Below are positions 26,706 to 36,210 of a DNA stretch of 64,000 nt, piece after piece. Origin of the DNA: Candidatus Stackebrandtia excrementipullorum (GTDB lineage Bacteria; Actinomycetota; Actinomycetes; Mycobacteriales; Micromonosporaceae); the NCBI GenBank assembly GCA_019113825.1, contig DXGR01000135.1:22507-86506 (forward strand), in the 5' to 3' direction. The notes under the pieces were generated by a model. That model searched no databases. It worked only from the letters and a program-made list of their open reading frames with translations, and was not told the DNA's origin. Numbering within the stretch: the first letter of the stretch is position 1; every line of letters begins with the position of its first letter. Both the position numbers and the translations under genes were made by a program.

Positions 26706-27140
26706 TTATTTGCCGAAGCCACCGAAGCCACTGCCTCCTGGCCGGCTGGAACTCCAGCCGAAAACACCGATGTAAGTCGAGTGCTTGGCGTAACCACGGT
26801 CGTAATCGTCGACCTCGATCTGAGCGCCGACACCAGAGTTTTTGATCGCGATGATGTCGTCGGAGTACTGCAGGAATATGGTGCCGTTGCTGGCCGTTCG
26901 CCGGTCGATAGGAGAAACGTCCGAACTGATGGCCGACGCAACGCGGGTCGCGCTGGAGCCGGAGTTGCACACCACGCTTTTCACCGAGGTCGGATCGAGA
27001 TTGCATCGGTATGTGGAACCGATGAAGGGGCGTGGACTGGATGAGGTAGCCGAAATGGCGATGACGGCAACGAGGAGCCCCACCCCGGCCAGCACCGCGA
27101 ATACAATCCAGCCCTGCTTCCGGTTTGAGTTGGCATTCAT
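26706..27140 (-). CDS. DUF4247 secreted or anchored protein
   Basis: A 144-aa protein. The start at 27140 (MNANSNRKQGWIVFAVLAG) follows AAGGAAG and overlaps the previous stop by 4 bases (ATGA). One membrane anchor at about 10-30 is followed by an extracytoplasmic domain with two Cys (YRCNLDP, VVCNSGS) and a C-terminal Ser/Gly tail ending SGFGGFGK. This matches DUF4247 from the conserved operon. Function unknown. Confidence 0.8.
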   Translation of the reverse strand: MNANSNRKQGWIVFAVLAGVGLLVAVIAISATSSSPRPFIGSTYRCNLDPTSVKSVVCNSGSSATRVASAISSDVSPIDRRTASNGTIFLQYSDDIIAIKNSGVGAQIEVDDYDRGYAKHSTYIGVFGWSSSRPGGSGFGGFGK

Positions 27141-27676
27141 ATGATCTTCCTTGCGGGGCGTTGGGCGGATGAAGGGTAGACGACAGACGTGGTTGTGGCA
27201 ACCCAGGCCCCGGCTTGCGGGTAAGCGTGGACGGTCCACCACCGTGGGATCCTCTGCTCGGCGGCAAGAACCGTCACCGCGTTCGGCTCACCCGGAAACC
27301 GACCCAGCAACATGCGCGGATTCTCCGCGGCCTCGGAAACCACTGCAGTCACCCGTGAGGAGAACGCCGCGCCGTCGAGGTAATCGACCCGGTAACCGAA
27401 CCGTACAACCACGTGTCCAATCCGTTCGATGTTTTCCTCGGGGGGCGGTCGCCCGCCGCCGTCACGCAAGCACGCCAACGTTTCTACGTATTCACCTTCG
27501 TCAGTGGTCAATACGGCCTGATGACTGGCGCCGAGCAGCCGCAACGACACCGTCGAGCCGGGCTGCCAACCTTCGACGTCGAGTTGTCCGAGCACGGGAA
27601 CATCGCAGGCTCCCGTCGCGAACCTGAGGTCCCCCACCGCGGAGTCGCTGTAACCGACGTCGAGGCCGACGATCAT
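27137..27676 (-). CDS. DUF2617 family protein
   Basis: A 179-aa soluble protein with a beta-rich N-terminus (IVGLDVGYSDSAVGDLRF) and a Trp-containing C-terminal half (RIPRWWTVHAYPQ), as in DUF2617. It overlaps the DUF4247 start by 4 bases and the DUF4178 stop by 4, so it is translated as part of the operon. Function is not known. Confidence 0.8.
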   Translation of the reverse strand: MIVGLDVGYSDSAVGDLRFATGACDVPVLGQLDVEGWQPGSTVSLRLLGASHQAVLTTDEGEYVETLACLRDGGGRPPPEENIERIGHVVVRFGYRVDYLDGAAFSSRVTAVVSEAAENPRMLLGRFPGEPNAVTVLAAEQRIPRWWTVHAYPQAGAWVATTTSVVYPSSAQRPARKII

Positions 27677-28284
27677 GGTGTTTGGGGGTAGATGACGATT
27701 TCATGATGCTGGATGACCAACCCCACGGCCGCCTCGTGCTTACCGGTGCCCCCGAAGTCCTCGAACGACAGTCGTGAGTCGTCGGACGCACGGTAATCGT
27801 GGTACTGGACGGATCCACGCGGGTCCAGCCCGGTCGTGGCCTCGCTCGTGTAGTTGGCGCGCCCGGTTTCCTCCAGCCGATATGATTTGCCGTCGTATTC
27901 GATCTGGCCCGGGCCGGGCATCGGTGCACCCTTGACCTCCGTCCACAGGACGAGTTCAAGGTCCGGGTCCTCCTCGACCGACAACCACCGTTTGATGCCG
28001 GTACCGGTGTCGATCAGGTGCTCACTCCAGCGGTATCCACCCTCCGAGAGGCGAAGGGAACCACGCACGGTCAGAGTCTCGCCGTGGGTGTCGAAAATGT
28101 CCCCCGCCTTGAGCGCCCGCGGATCGCCACGCAACGCGCTCGTATCCGAGTCGGCGAAAGGGTCGGTCGGTGTGTACCCGCCACGTTGCTCCTTCTCCTT
28201 TCGCTTCCGGTAGTACCGATAGGCCACCACAGCGATCACGGCGACCAGCCCAAGGCACAAAAGCGTCAGTAGGAATTCGAGCAT
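27673..28284 (-). CDS. DUF4178 membrane-anchored protein
   Basis: A 203-aa protein. One N-terminal helix (about 3-24), a basic cytoplasmic segment RYYRKRKEKEQRGG, then a DUF4178 beta-barrel-like domain from about 60 (LKAGDIFDTHGETLTVRG). It is the first gene of the conserved five-gene operon DUF4178-DUF2617-DUF4247-DUF350-aminopropyltransferase. No catalytic residues are recognised. Confidence 0.82.
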   Translation of the reverse strand: MLEFLLTLLCLGLVAVIAVVAYRYYRKRKEKEQRGGYTPTDPFADSDTSALRGDPRALKAGDIFDTHGETLTVRGSLRLSEGGYRWSEHLIDTGTGIKRWLSVEEDPDLELVLWTEVKGAPMPGPGQIEYDGKSYRLEETGRANYTSEATTGLDPRGSVQYHDYRASDDSRLSFEDFGGTGKHEAAVGLVIQHHEIVIYPQTP

Positions 28285-28530
28285 GGGGAAACCTCACAGC
28301 AAATCGAAAGTCCGCTCGAGGATAACCGGGCCCCGCACCTTAATCGCATGCCGCGGGGGGCACCGCACCACCCATGACGTCCGGATATGACACACCGTAA
28401 GGACTTAACCTGCGACGACGGTCGAATCTTGATCTGCGCCAACGCTTCTGGCACGATGGGCCGCGCCCCGAAATCAACTAGCCGGTAACATTTCCCAGTC
28501 GACCGAGCGCATCACCCCAGGAGCCTCGCC

Positions 28531-29328
28531 TTGAAGGCACGCGCAAGAACCCTAGCCAGGGCATCGGCAACGGCCTTGGTGGCCATCATGACGGCGGGTG
28601 GACTGGCATCCTGCTCCAGTCAGGACACCCTCGACGTCTGCACATCCCTTCCCTATGAACCGTTCGAATACAAGGACTCATGGCAGGACAACAAGGTCGT
28701 CGGTTTCGACATCGATCTCATGGCCATGGTCGCCGAGAACCTATCTCTTGAAGTCAACATCATCGACATGCCCTTCGGGCCCATCACCAGTGGAGAGGCA
28801 TTGAAGTCCGGCGAGTGCGACGTCGCGGCGGCAGCCCTGACGATCACACCCGAGCGTTCCAAGGTCATGGACTTCTCACAGCCGTACTACGACGCAGACC
28901 AGGCGTTGGCAGCCGTCCCCGGCAACGGGGTCTCCAGCATCGCCGATCTCGACGGCAAACTCCTCGGCATACAAACCGAAACCACCGGTGAGGACTACGC
29001 CAAGGACAAGCAGGGCGAGTTCGGGTACGAGATCAGAGTCTACGACGACCTGGGAGCTCTCCAGGAAGCCCTTCTGTTCGGCGAAATCGACGGCGCCATC
29101 GGCGACGTCCCCCTGTGGAACGCCGAACAAAGCCGAAACCCGGATCGGCTGGGTGTCTACGAACGATTCGATACCGGAGAGCAGTACGGGTTCGCCGTGG
29201 CCAAAGGCAACTCGGATCTGCTCGAGACCGTCAACGCCGTGTTGACCGATGCCAAGGACAACGGCACCTTCGCCAGGGTCTACGAGACCTGGATCAACGA
29301 AGAGTGGCCTGGCGGCCGCGACAACTGA
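28531..29328 (+). CDS. Amino-acid type ABC substrate-binding lipoprotein (family 3)
   Basis: A 265-aa exported binding protein of the polar amino-acid family. It starts with TTG at 28531 after CAGGAG. The lipobox is LASC (Cys28). Family motifs are EYKDSWQDNKVVGFDIDLM (about 46-64), where one expects the ligand-binding GFDVDL, and ALTITPERSKVMDFSQPYY near 108-126. Its partner permease and ATPase are not adjacent. It may be an orphan receptor or serve a transporter elsewhere. Stands alone, ending in a hairpin. Confidence 0.92.
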   Translation: MKARARTLARASATALVAIMTAGGLASCSSQDTLDVCTSLPYEPFEYKDSWQDNKVVGFDIDLMAMVAENLSLEVNIIDMPFGPITSGEALKSGECDVAAAALTITPERSKVMDFSQPYYDADQALAAVPGNGVSSIADLDGKLLGIQTETTGEDYAKDKQGEFGYEIRVYDDLGALQEALLFGEIDGAIGDVPLWNAEQSRNPDRLGVYERFDTGEQYGFAVAKGNSDLLETVNAVLTDAKDNGTFARVYETWINEEWPGGRDN

Positions 29329-29342
29329 AACCTGCTTGATCT

Positions 29343-29375
29343 GTGGCCGCCGCGTGGATCAATCGCGGCGGCCAC
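29343..29375. terminator. Hairpin between the convergent binding-protein and GH13 genes
   Basis: GTGGCCGCCGCG and CGCGGCGGCCAC form a 12-bp stem with a 9-base loop, 14 bases past the binding-protein stop. It could serve both convergent transcripts. Confidence 0.75.
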
Positions 29376-29527
29376 GTATGAGCCGGCGGGGCCTGACTCA
29401 TCCTTGGCAGGATTTAACCAGTTTGCCTTGCGGGTGCGACATTTTCCACATCCGAGCACCGGCTGTTCGCAACGTCACCTTCCGATCACACTCAGAGTGT
29501 CACTCGCATGGGCCACCGAGCTGGGAA

Positions 29528-31075
29528 TCAACCCGAAAACCACGCTGCGGCACCGCTCGGGAGCGCCCCGTCGATCAGGTCGGCGGAACTCAGCAGAACA
29601 TCACCGTCGACGGGGACCGGCTGCGATCCGAAGTTCACGACGCAACGAAAACATCCGTTATGGAACGACAAAGTGTCCGCCTCGGACGGCAACCATGCGA
29701 CCTTCGTCGGGACGTCTCGGCGCCTCAGCGCCAATGCCGACCGGTAAAGCTCCAACGTGGACCCCTCGACCCCGTCCTGAGCCTCCACGCTCTTCTCGCC
29801 CCAATCGGACGGTTGTGGAAGCCAGCCGGCTGCCTCGCCGAACCCAAACGACGGACCACTTCGCTTCCACGGCAACGGAACCCGGCAGCCATCCCGCCCC
29901 TTCTCCGTGAAACCGCTGCGGTGCCAGGTCGGGTCCTCCCTCAAGTGATCGGGAAGATCCAGAACCTCCGGCAGGCCCAATTCCTCACCTTGATACAGAT
30001 AGACCGAACCGGGAAGCGCCAACATCGTCAGCACCGCCGCCCGCGCTCGGTCCAGCCCCTTTTTACCGTCGCCGTACCGCGTCACGTAACGCGGCCGGTC
30101 GTGGTTGGACAGTACCCAGGTCGGCGGGGCGTCCACCGACGTCACCGTGGTCAGCTCCGCGTCGATCACGGACCGGTACGACTCGGCGTCGAAATCGGCC
30201 ACCAACAGGTCGAAGTTGAACGCCTGATGCAGCTCGTCACCACGGACGTAGTTGGCGCGCCGCTGCGGAGACTCGACCCACGCCTCGGCCACGGCCATCC
30301 GGTCGCCCGGGTACGAGTCGAGGATTTGTCGCCAACTCCGATAGATCTCGTGCACACCGTCCACGTCGAAGAACGGCGACCGCGTCGTTCCCAACATCTC
30401 GATGTCCAGCCCTTCACCGACATCGGGAAGCCCCGGCTCCTTGACGAGGCCGTGCGCCACATCGACGCGGAAACCGTCGACGCCGCGGTCCAGCCAGAAC
30501 CTCAGTATGTCGGCGAACTCCTCGTGAACCTTCGGGTTGTCCCAGTTGAAGTCGGGCTGTGTGGAGTCGAAAAGGTGCAGATACCACTGGCCGTCGGGTG
30601 CCTGGGTCCACGCACGACCACCGAAAACGGACCGCCAGTCGTTGGGCGGCTCGGTGGTAACACCGTCTTCGTCGACCGCGACACCGTCTCTGAAGTGGTA
30701 GAGCGCACGCTCCGGTGAACCCGGTTCTGCGGCGAGTGCCGCCTGAAACCAGGGGTGCTCACTCGACGAATGGTTGGGAACGATGTCGACGACGACCTTC
30801 AAGTCGGCGGCGTGGGCTGCGGTGACAAGCTCGTCGAAATCGGACAGATCACCGAAACGCGGGTCGACATCACGGAAGTCGGCCACGTCGTAGCCTGCAT
30901 CGTTTTGGGGCGAGGTGTAGAACGGGGACAACCAGATGGCGTCGACGCCCAACCGGGACAGGTACGGTATCCGGCTCTTGATCCCGGCGAGGTCACCCAT
31001 ACCGTCACCGTTGCCGTCGGCAAAGCTACGAGGATAGATCTGGTAAATGACGGCGTCGTGCCACCAGTGCCGCAT
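29528..31075 (-). CDS. Alpha-glucosidase, GH13 oligo-1,6-glucosidase type
   Basis: A 515-aa intracellular glycoside hydrolase with no signal peptide. The start at 31075 (MRHWWHDAVIYQIYPRSF) follows AAAGG; an ATG nine codons upstream is possible. The four GH13 regions are present: DIVPNHSS (near 97-104), FRVDVAHG with the nucleophile Asp (near 198-205), VAEAWVES with the acid Glu, and LSNHDRPR with the third Asp. It hydrolyses alpha-glucosides. It is next to a LacI regulator and divergent from a maltose-type importer, so it likely degrades sugars that the importer brings in. Confidence 0.92.
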   Translation of the reverse strand: MRHWWHDAVIYQIYPRSFADGNGDGMGDLAGIKSRIPYLSRLGVDAIWLSPFYTSPQNDAGYDVADFRDVDPRFGDLSDFDELVTAAHAADLKVVVDIVPNHSSSEHPWFQAALAAEPGSPERALYHFRDGVAVDEDGVTTEPPNDWRSVFGGRAWTQAPDGQWYLHLFDSTQPDFNWDNPKVHEEFADILRFWLDRGVDGFRVDVAHGLVKEPGLPDVGEGLDIEMLGTTRSPFFDVDGVHEIYRSWRQILDSYPGDRMAVAEAWVESPQRRANYVRGDELHQAFNFDLLVADFDAESYRSVIDAELTTVTSVDAPPTWVLSNHDRPRYVTRYGDGKKGLDRARAAVLTMLALPGSVYLYQGEELGLPEVLDLPDHLREDPTWHRSGFTEKGRDGCRVPLPWKRSGPSFGFGEAAGWLPQPSDWGEKSVEAQDGVEGSTLELYRSALALRRRDVPTKVAWLPSEADTLSFHNGCFRCVVNFGSQPVPVDGDVLLSSADLIDGALPSGAAAWFSG

Positions 31076-31115
31076 GGTGTTTGCCTTTCGGGTCGGTTTC
31101 ACAGAAGAGGGCCGG

Positions 31116-32111
31116 TCACGATGAGAGGGGGCCCGTCGACCCCCGCACCACCAGTTCGGGCCGGAACAGGTATTCGGAGGTGGGCGCCGGTTGACCGGCG
31201 ATCTCGTCCAGGAGCGCTCGGACCGCGGCGGTTGCCATGGCTCGTACCGGTTGCCGTAGCGTGGTCAGCGGCGGATCGGTGTAGGCGATCAGCGGCGAGT
31301 CGTCGTAACCCACGATGGACACGTCTTTGGGGACCGACATGCCGCGGGCCCGTGCCTCCTGAACTGCTCCCAGCGCCATCAGGTCTGATCCACACAGGAT
31401 GGCCGTGGCCCCGGCGTCGAAGAGTCGCGCAGCCGCCGCCGCACCGCCTTCCACGCCGAACAGCGTCAGTTCCACCATCGGATCACCGACGTCGGCCATG
31501 GCTCTGGTGTAGCCGGTGAGCTTGCGCTGCACCGGCATGAAACGTTCCGGGCCGGAGATCAGGCCGATACGGTTATGCCCCAACGCGACGAGGTGTTCCA
31601 CCGCCAACGTCGCGGCGAGGGTGTCGTCGCACGAGAAGCACGGCGCGTTGAGTCCACCGACATAACCGGTGAGGAACACCAACGGCAGCCCCGAATCGAC
31701 CAGGTCGTGGTAGCGCCGGTGATCCGCGGAGGTGTCGGCGTGCAATCCGGACACGAATACGATGCCGGCCACGTGTCGTTGGCGAAGCATGTCCACGTAC
31801 TCGTCTTCGGTTACACCGCCCGGGTTCTGAGTGCACAGGACCGGCGTATATCCGGCAGCCGACAGTTCGGTGCTGATGACCTGCGCGAACAGCGGAAAGA
31901 TCGGGTTTTCCAGCTCGGGGACGACCAGACCGATGAGGCCCGCGCTGTGCTGTCGCAGTTGAGCCGGCCGTTCATAACCGAGCACGTCCAGGGCCGTCAG
32001 TACCGCCTGTCTGGTCGAGGCGCCGACACCTGGTCGGTCATTGAGGACTCGAGAGACCGTTGCCTCGCTGACGCCGGCTTGTCCGGCGATGTCTGAGAGT
32101 CGGGGACGCAT
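31116..32111 (-). CDS. LacI-family transcriptional repressor
   Basis: A 331-aa regulator. The N-terminal helix-turn-helix MRPRLSDIAGQAGVSEATVS is followed by the hinge and a periplasmic-binding-protein-like effector domain (GLIGLVVPELENPIFPLFAQ). The start at 32111 is chosen by family length; a GTG nine bases upstream is possible. It sits 40 bases beyond the GH13 gene's start and is divergent from the maltose-type importer, so it probably controls both. By analogy with actinobacterial MalR/AglR proteins, an alpha-glucoside should be its inducer. Confidence 0.92.
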   Translation of the reverse strand: MRPRLSDIAGQAGVSEATVSRVLNDRPGVGASTRQAVLTALDVLGYERPAQLRQHSAGLIGLVVPELENPIFPLFAQVISTELSAAGYTPVLCTQNPGGVTEDEYVDMLRQRHVAGIVFVSGLHADTSADHRRYHDLVDSGLPLVFLTGYVGGLNAPCFSCDDTLAATLAVEHLVALGHNRIGLISGPERFMPVQRKLTGYTRAMADVGDPMVELTLFGVEGGAAAAARLFDAGATAILCGSDLMALGAVQEARARGMSVPKDVSIVGYDDSPLIAYTDPPLTTLRQPVRAMATAAVRALLDEIAGQPAPTSEYLFRPELVVRGSTGPLSS

Positions 32112-32173
32112 GCAGGGCACTGTAACCCATTCGCAAGATTCGAACAATATGATTGCAGGCCCTTCCAAATTCT

Positions 32174-32185
32174 GCAAAGTCTTGC
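32174..32185. promoter_or_regulatory. Candidate LacI-type operator
   Basis: GCAAAGTCTTGC is a palindrome of the form GCAA-N4-TTGC in the divergent region. Actinobacterial maltose regulators bind related sites. A second similar stretch, TTCGCAAGATTCGAA, lies near 32130-32145. Neither is a perfect match to a known site. Confidence 0.4.
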
Positions 32186-32407
32186 TAATGTCCGATAACC
32201 GTCGCGCACGCCGTGACCACGGTCACCCACCACTTCGGTGGTGCCGAGCAGATTCCCTCGGGCCACGCCCGGCACCACGCCCGGAGTCCATCGGTGACAC
32301 GACACGGCCGACCACAACGGCACCCGCCCCCTCGCCGACGACGACGCGGTAACGCGCCACCTACAGCCCGAACCCACATGTTTCATCAACAGGATCTAGG
32401 AGAAGCC

Positions 32408-33649
32408 ATGCGCATGAGGTCCGCCGGAATCGCGGTCGGTACCGCCCTCGCCCTGGGGTTGACCGCCTGTGGCGGCGACACCGGCCCCGCCACCACCGAC
32501 GAATCCATCGACTTCGACGGCACTCTCGTCATCTGGACCGACGAAGAACGCGCCGACAGCCTTCAGGCCGTCGTGGAGGAGTTCGCCACGGCGAACAACA
32601 TCGAGATCGAGGTGAACGGCATCGCCCAAGACCTCCAGGACGCCTTCGTCACCGCATCCGAACAGGGCGAGGGCCCCGACATCCTGGTCCAGGCTCACGA
32701 CTGGATCGGCAACCTCGTCCAGAACGGCACCATCGACCCGGTGCCGTTGACCGAGGAACAGCAGTCCGCCATCAACTCCGACGCGCTGCGCGCCGTCACC
32801 TACGACGGTCAGATCTACGGCACGCCTTACGCGATGGAAAACCTCGCGCTGATCCGGAACACCGAGCTGGCACCCGACGAACCCGCCACCATAGAGGACA
32901 TGGTCGCCACCGGCCAAGACCTCAAGGCGGCCGGCGACGTCGAGGACGTTCTATCCATCGAGGTCAGCGCCGACGGCAACCCGTACAACGCCTACCCGTT
33001 CTACGCCTCCGGCGGCGGTTATCTCTTCGGCATGGACGAATCCGGCACCTACGACCCCTCCGATCTCGGGCTGGATCAGCCCGAAGCCGTGGAAGCCTTC
33101 GAAAAACTCGCATGGCTGGGTGAAGAGGAGGCCATGAAGACGTCGATGGGCGCCGAACAGGCCATCCCCATGTTCGCCGAGGGCAAGACCGCGTTCCTCG
33201 TCGCCGGACCGTGGGCGATGAACCAGATCAACACCGCAGGCATCGACTACGAGATCTCCCCGATCCCCGCGTTCGACGGTGGAGAGAAGGCGACGCCGTT
33301 TGTGGGCACCCAGACCTTCTTCGTCGCCAGCAAGGGCAAGAACAAGGCTTTCGCCCAGGAGTTCGTCACCGACTTCATCACCGGCACCGACCTCGCGACG
33401 AAACTGTACGAATCGGACCCACGGCCACCGGCCAACATCGAGGCCGCCGCAGCGGCGGGTGCCTCCGACCCGAACATGGAGAAGTTCCTCGCCGCCGGCG
33501 AAGGCGGATACATCCTGCCGGCCATCCCCGAGATGCAGGCGGTTTGGGAGCCGTTCGGTCGCGCTCAGGCCGCGGTCATCAGCGGGGACGACGTCGAAAC
33601 CGCCGTCGAAGCCGCAGCCAAGGCGATCAACGACGCGATCAACGGTTGA
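32408..33649 (+). CDS. Maltose/alpha-glucoside ABC transporter substrate-binding lipoprotein
   Basis: A 413-aa family-1 solute-binding protein. Starts at an ATG after GGAGAAG. The lipobox LTAC ends at Cys20. The mature part has SBP_bac_1 features: LVIWTDEERADSLQAVVEEF at about 38-57, AQAHDWIGNL, and a sugar-site-like YASGGGYLFG near 200. It is nearly identical in plan to MalE and cyclodextrin-binding proteins. First gene of a binding protein/MalF/MalG operon; two bases separate it from the next gene. Confidence 0.93.
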   Translation: MRMRSAGIAVGTALALGLTACGGDTGPATTDESIDFDGTLVIWTDEERADSLQAVVEEFATANNIEIEVNGIAQDLQDAFVTASEQGEGPDILVQAHDWIGNLVQNGTIDPVPLTEEQQSAINSDALRAVTYDGQIYGTPYAMENLALIRNTELAPDEPATIEDMVATGQDLKAAGDVEDVLSIEVSADGNPYNAYPFYASGGGYLFGMDESGTYDPSDLGLDQPEAVEAFEKLAWLGEEEAMKTSMGAEQAIPMFAEGKTAFLVAGPWAMNQINTAGIDYEISPIPAFDGGEKATPFVGTQTFFVASKGKNKAFAQEFVTDFITGTDLATKLYESDPRPPANIEAAAAAGASDPNMEKFLAAGEGGYILPAIPEMQAVWEPFGRAQAAVISGDDVETAVEAAAKAINDAING

Positions 33650-33650
33650 G

Positions 33651-35204
33651 ATGACCGACTCGGGCACGCGGACCGGCATCTCCGGTCAACTGGTGAAGAT
33701 CCTCGTGCTGGGAGTAGTCGCCGCCCTCGCCATCTGGGCGGCGACTCCTCTGGTCGGCGCGGAAAACTGGGTCGGGCTCGGTGTGGTCGTCGTCGTGACC
33801 GCGCTGATCTTCTACGTCTACCTGTCGCCTCGACGGCTTCCCGCCAAATATCTGCTGCCGGGAACACTGCTTTTGATCGCGTTCCAGCTCATACCGGTCT
33901 TCTACACCGCCTCCACGTCGATCACGAACTACGGAGACGGACACCGGGGCGACAAGGACGACGCGATCGCCATGATCCAGGCTGCCGCCGTCAAGGAGGT
34001 CCCCGGCGCGGACCGGTACCTGTTGTCCGCCGCGTGGGAGGGTGAGAACTCCGACGACGGTCGGCTCGTGTTTCTCTTGACCCAACCGCAGGACGAGGCC
34101 TACTACGTCGGTGACGAGGAGGGCCTGGCCACGCTGGACCCGTCCACGTTGACCGTCGACGCCGACGGCCGCATCGTGGCGGCCGAAGGCTACACCGTGA
34201 TGTCGCGCGGGGAGTTCAACGCCAACAGCGACGCCATCACCGCATTCGCCGTGCCCGTCGACGACGGCGGTATCCGCTCCATCGGCTTCGACGCCTACCA
34301 GGGCATATCGACCCGCACCTATGACGGGTCCTGCGACTGCATCACCGACACCGAGACCGGCGACGTCTTCGTGGCCGACAACGACAACGGTTACTTCATC
34401 GCCGACAACGGCTCACGACTGCGACAAGGCTGGCAGGTCAACGTCGGTTTCGACAACTTCACACGCGTCTTCACCGACCCCGACGTGCGAGGACCGTTCA
34501 TATCGGTGTTCGTCTGGAACATGATGTTCGCCCTGGGGTCGGTCCTGTTCACGTTCGCACTCGGGTTGACGTGCGCCATGGCGATGAACCACGACCGCAT
34601 CCGAGGCAAAACGCTCTACCGCATCCTCATGGTCTTGCCGTACGCCATGCCGTCGTTCGCGATGCTGCTCGTCTGGCGGGATATGTTCAACCCCGATTAC
34701 GGGCTCCTGAATCAACTTCTTGGAATGGAACTCAACTGGTTCGGGGAGACGTGGTCGTCGCGGGCCGCCGTGTTGCTGGTCAACACATGGCTGGGTTACC
34801 CGTACATGTTTCTGATCTGTACCGGTGCGTTGCAGGCACTACCGAAGGACACCTTGGAGGCGGCCCGTCTCGACGGTGCGAGCCCGCTTCAATCGTTCCG
34901 CTCCATCACGTTGCCGCTGCTGTTGGTCGCGTTGACGCCCCTGCTCATTTCGTCGTTCGCGTTCAACTTCAACAACTTCAACGCCATCCAACTCACGTCG
35001 GCGGGCCACCCGTTCTCCGACGCCGCCGGTCAGGTCGGCGACACCGATCTGCTCATCACCTACACGTTCCGTCTCGCATTCGCCGGGAGCGGAGTCGACT
35101 ACGGCTATGCCGCGGCGGTGAGCATGTTCATCTTCACGATCGTCGCCGTCATCTCCGGCATCAGCTTCGCTCGAACCCGTAAGCAGGAGGAGATCTACCG
35201 ATGA
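33651..35204 (+). CDS. Maltose-type ABC transporter permease, MalF-like with large periplasmic loop
   Basis: A 517-aa permease. Three membrane helices in the first 90 residues are followed by an extracytoplasmic domain of about 180 residues (GDKDDAIAMIQAAAVK to GWQVNVGFDNF), then five more helices. This is the architecture of enterobacterial MalF with its P2 loop, which contacts the binding protein. The ATPase-contact loop TLEAARLDGASPLQSFRSI is at about 400-418. Overlaps malG by 4 bases. The ATPase is not encoded here and may be a shared MsiK-like protein. Confidence 0.92.
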   Translation: MTDSGTRTGISGQLVKILVLGVVAALAIWAATPLVGAENWVGLGVVVVVTALIFYVYLSPRRLPAKYLLPGTLLLIAFQLIPVFYTASTSITNYGDGHRGDKDDAIAMIQAAAVKEVPGADRYLLSAAWEGENSDDGRLVFLLTQPQDEAYYVGDEEGLATLDPSTLTVDADGRIVAAEGYTVMSRGEFNANSDAITAFAVPVDDGGIRSIGFDAYQGISTRTYDGSCDCITDTETGDVFVADNDNGYFIADNGSRLRQGWQVNVGFDNFTRVFTDPDVRGPFISVFVWNMMFALGSVLFTFALGLTCAMAMNHDRIRGKTLYRILMVLPYAMPSFAMLLVWRDMFNPDYGLLNQLLGMELNWFGETWSSRAAVLLVNTWLGYPYMFLICTGALQALPKDTLEAARLDGASPLQSFRSITLPLLLVALTPLLISSFAFNFNNFNAIQLTSAGHPFSDAAGQVGDTDLLITYTFRLAFAGSGVDYGYAAAVSMFIFTIVAVISGISFARTRKQEEIYR

Positions 35205-36055
35205 AAGGCAACTGGTGGACCACCGTGGGGTGGCGACATCTCGTCGCCGTCGTCGCCGTCGTCTTTTCGCTCGTCCCCATCGTCTTCGTCATATCCAGCG
35301 CTTTCAATCCGTTGGGGACGCTGTCGTCGACGTCCCTGCTGCCTTCGCACGGCTTCTCGTTGTCGAACCTCGTCAACCTGTTCGAACAAACCAACTTCGG
35401 TCGCTGGTATCTGAACACGCTCGTCATCGCAACGGTTGCGGCGACCGTGTCGATTTTCATCTCGGCGCTCGCCGCATACGCGTTCTCCCGGTTTCGGTTC
35501 GCGGGCCGCCGGATATCGCTGCTGTCCCTCCTGCTGATACAGATGTTTCCGCAGTTTCTGGCCATCGTCGCCATCTTCCTGATCTTCACGCAGGTCGGCG
35601 AATACTGGCCTCAGCTGGGGTTCAACACGTGGTCGGGACTGATCCTGGTCTACCTGGGTGGTGCCCTCGGGGTGAGTACCTGGTTGATGAAGGGCTTCTT
35701 CGACACCATCCCCAGAGAACTCGACGAGTCGGCCACCATGGACGGTGCGAGCCACAACCAGATCTTTTTCCGCATCATCCTTCCGCTGGTGACACCGATT
35801 CTGGCCATCTGCGGGCTGCTCGCGTTCATCGGCATGGTGAACGAATACATCATCGCGTCGGTCTTTCTGACCGGCTCATCCGACAAGACGCTTGCCGTGG
35901 GTCTGGCGGGGATGGTCGCCGCCAACACCCGTGAAGCGCAGTTCGGAATGTTCTGTGCCGGAACCCTGTTGACCGCCGTCCCCACGGTCGGCGTCTTCAT
36001 GTTCCTCCAGCGCTACATCGTCCACGGTCTCGTCGGAGGCGCGGTGAAAGGCTGA
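35201..36055 (+). CDS. Maltose-type ABC transporter permease, MalG-like
   Basis: A 284-aa six-helix permease. The cytoplasmic coupling loop is at about 170-195 (ELDESATMDGASHNQIF). It starts within the stop of the MalF-like gene and ends the operon. Sequence (YAFSRFRFAGRR, MFPQFLAIVAIF) is typical of MalG. With MalF it forms the channel for maltose or related oligosaccharides. Confidence 0.93.
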   Translation: MKGNWWTTVGWRHLVAVVAVVFSLVPIVFVISSAFNPLGTLSSTSLLPSHGFSLSNLVNLFEQTNFGRWYLNTLVIATVAATVSIFISALAAYAFSRFRFAGRRISLLSLLLIQMFPQFLAIVAIFLIFTQVGEYWPQLGFNTWSGLILVYLGGALGVSTWLMKGFFDTIPRELDESATMDGASHNQIFFRIILPLVTPILAICGLLAFIGMVNEYIIASVFLTGSSDKTLAVGLAGMVAANTREAQFGMFCAGTLLTAVPTVGVFMFLQRYIVHGLVGGAVKG

Positions 36056-36210
36056 CGACGTCGTGAGACACGTTCACCGGTCACGGTAAGCCGGGTCCGG
36101 AGCCGATGACGGCTCTTACTCAAGACAAGGGCAAACCCTGACCAAGGTCCGGGGTTCGTGTCCGTCCCACGAACGACGCGAGGGCGATGAAGGCGCCGTA
36201 ACGTGTGATC

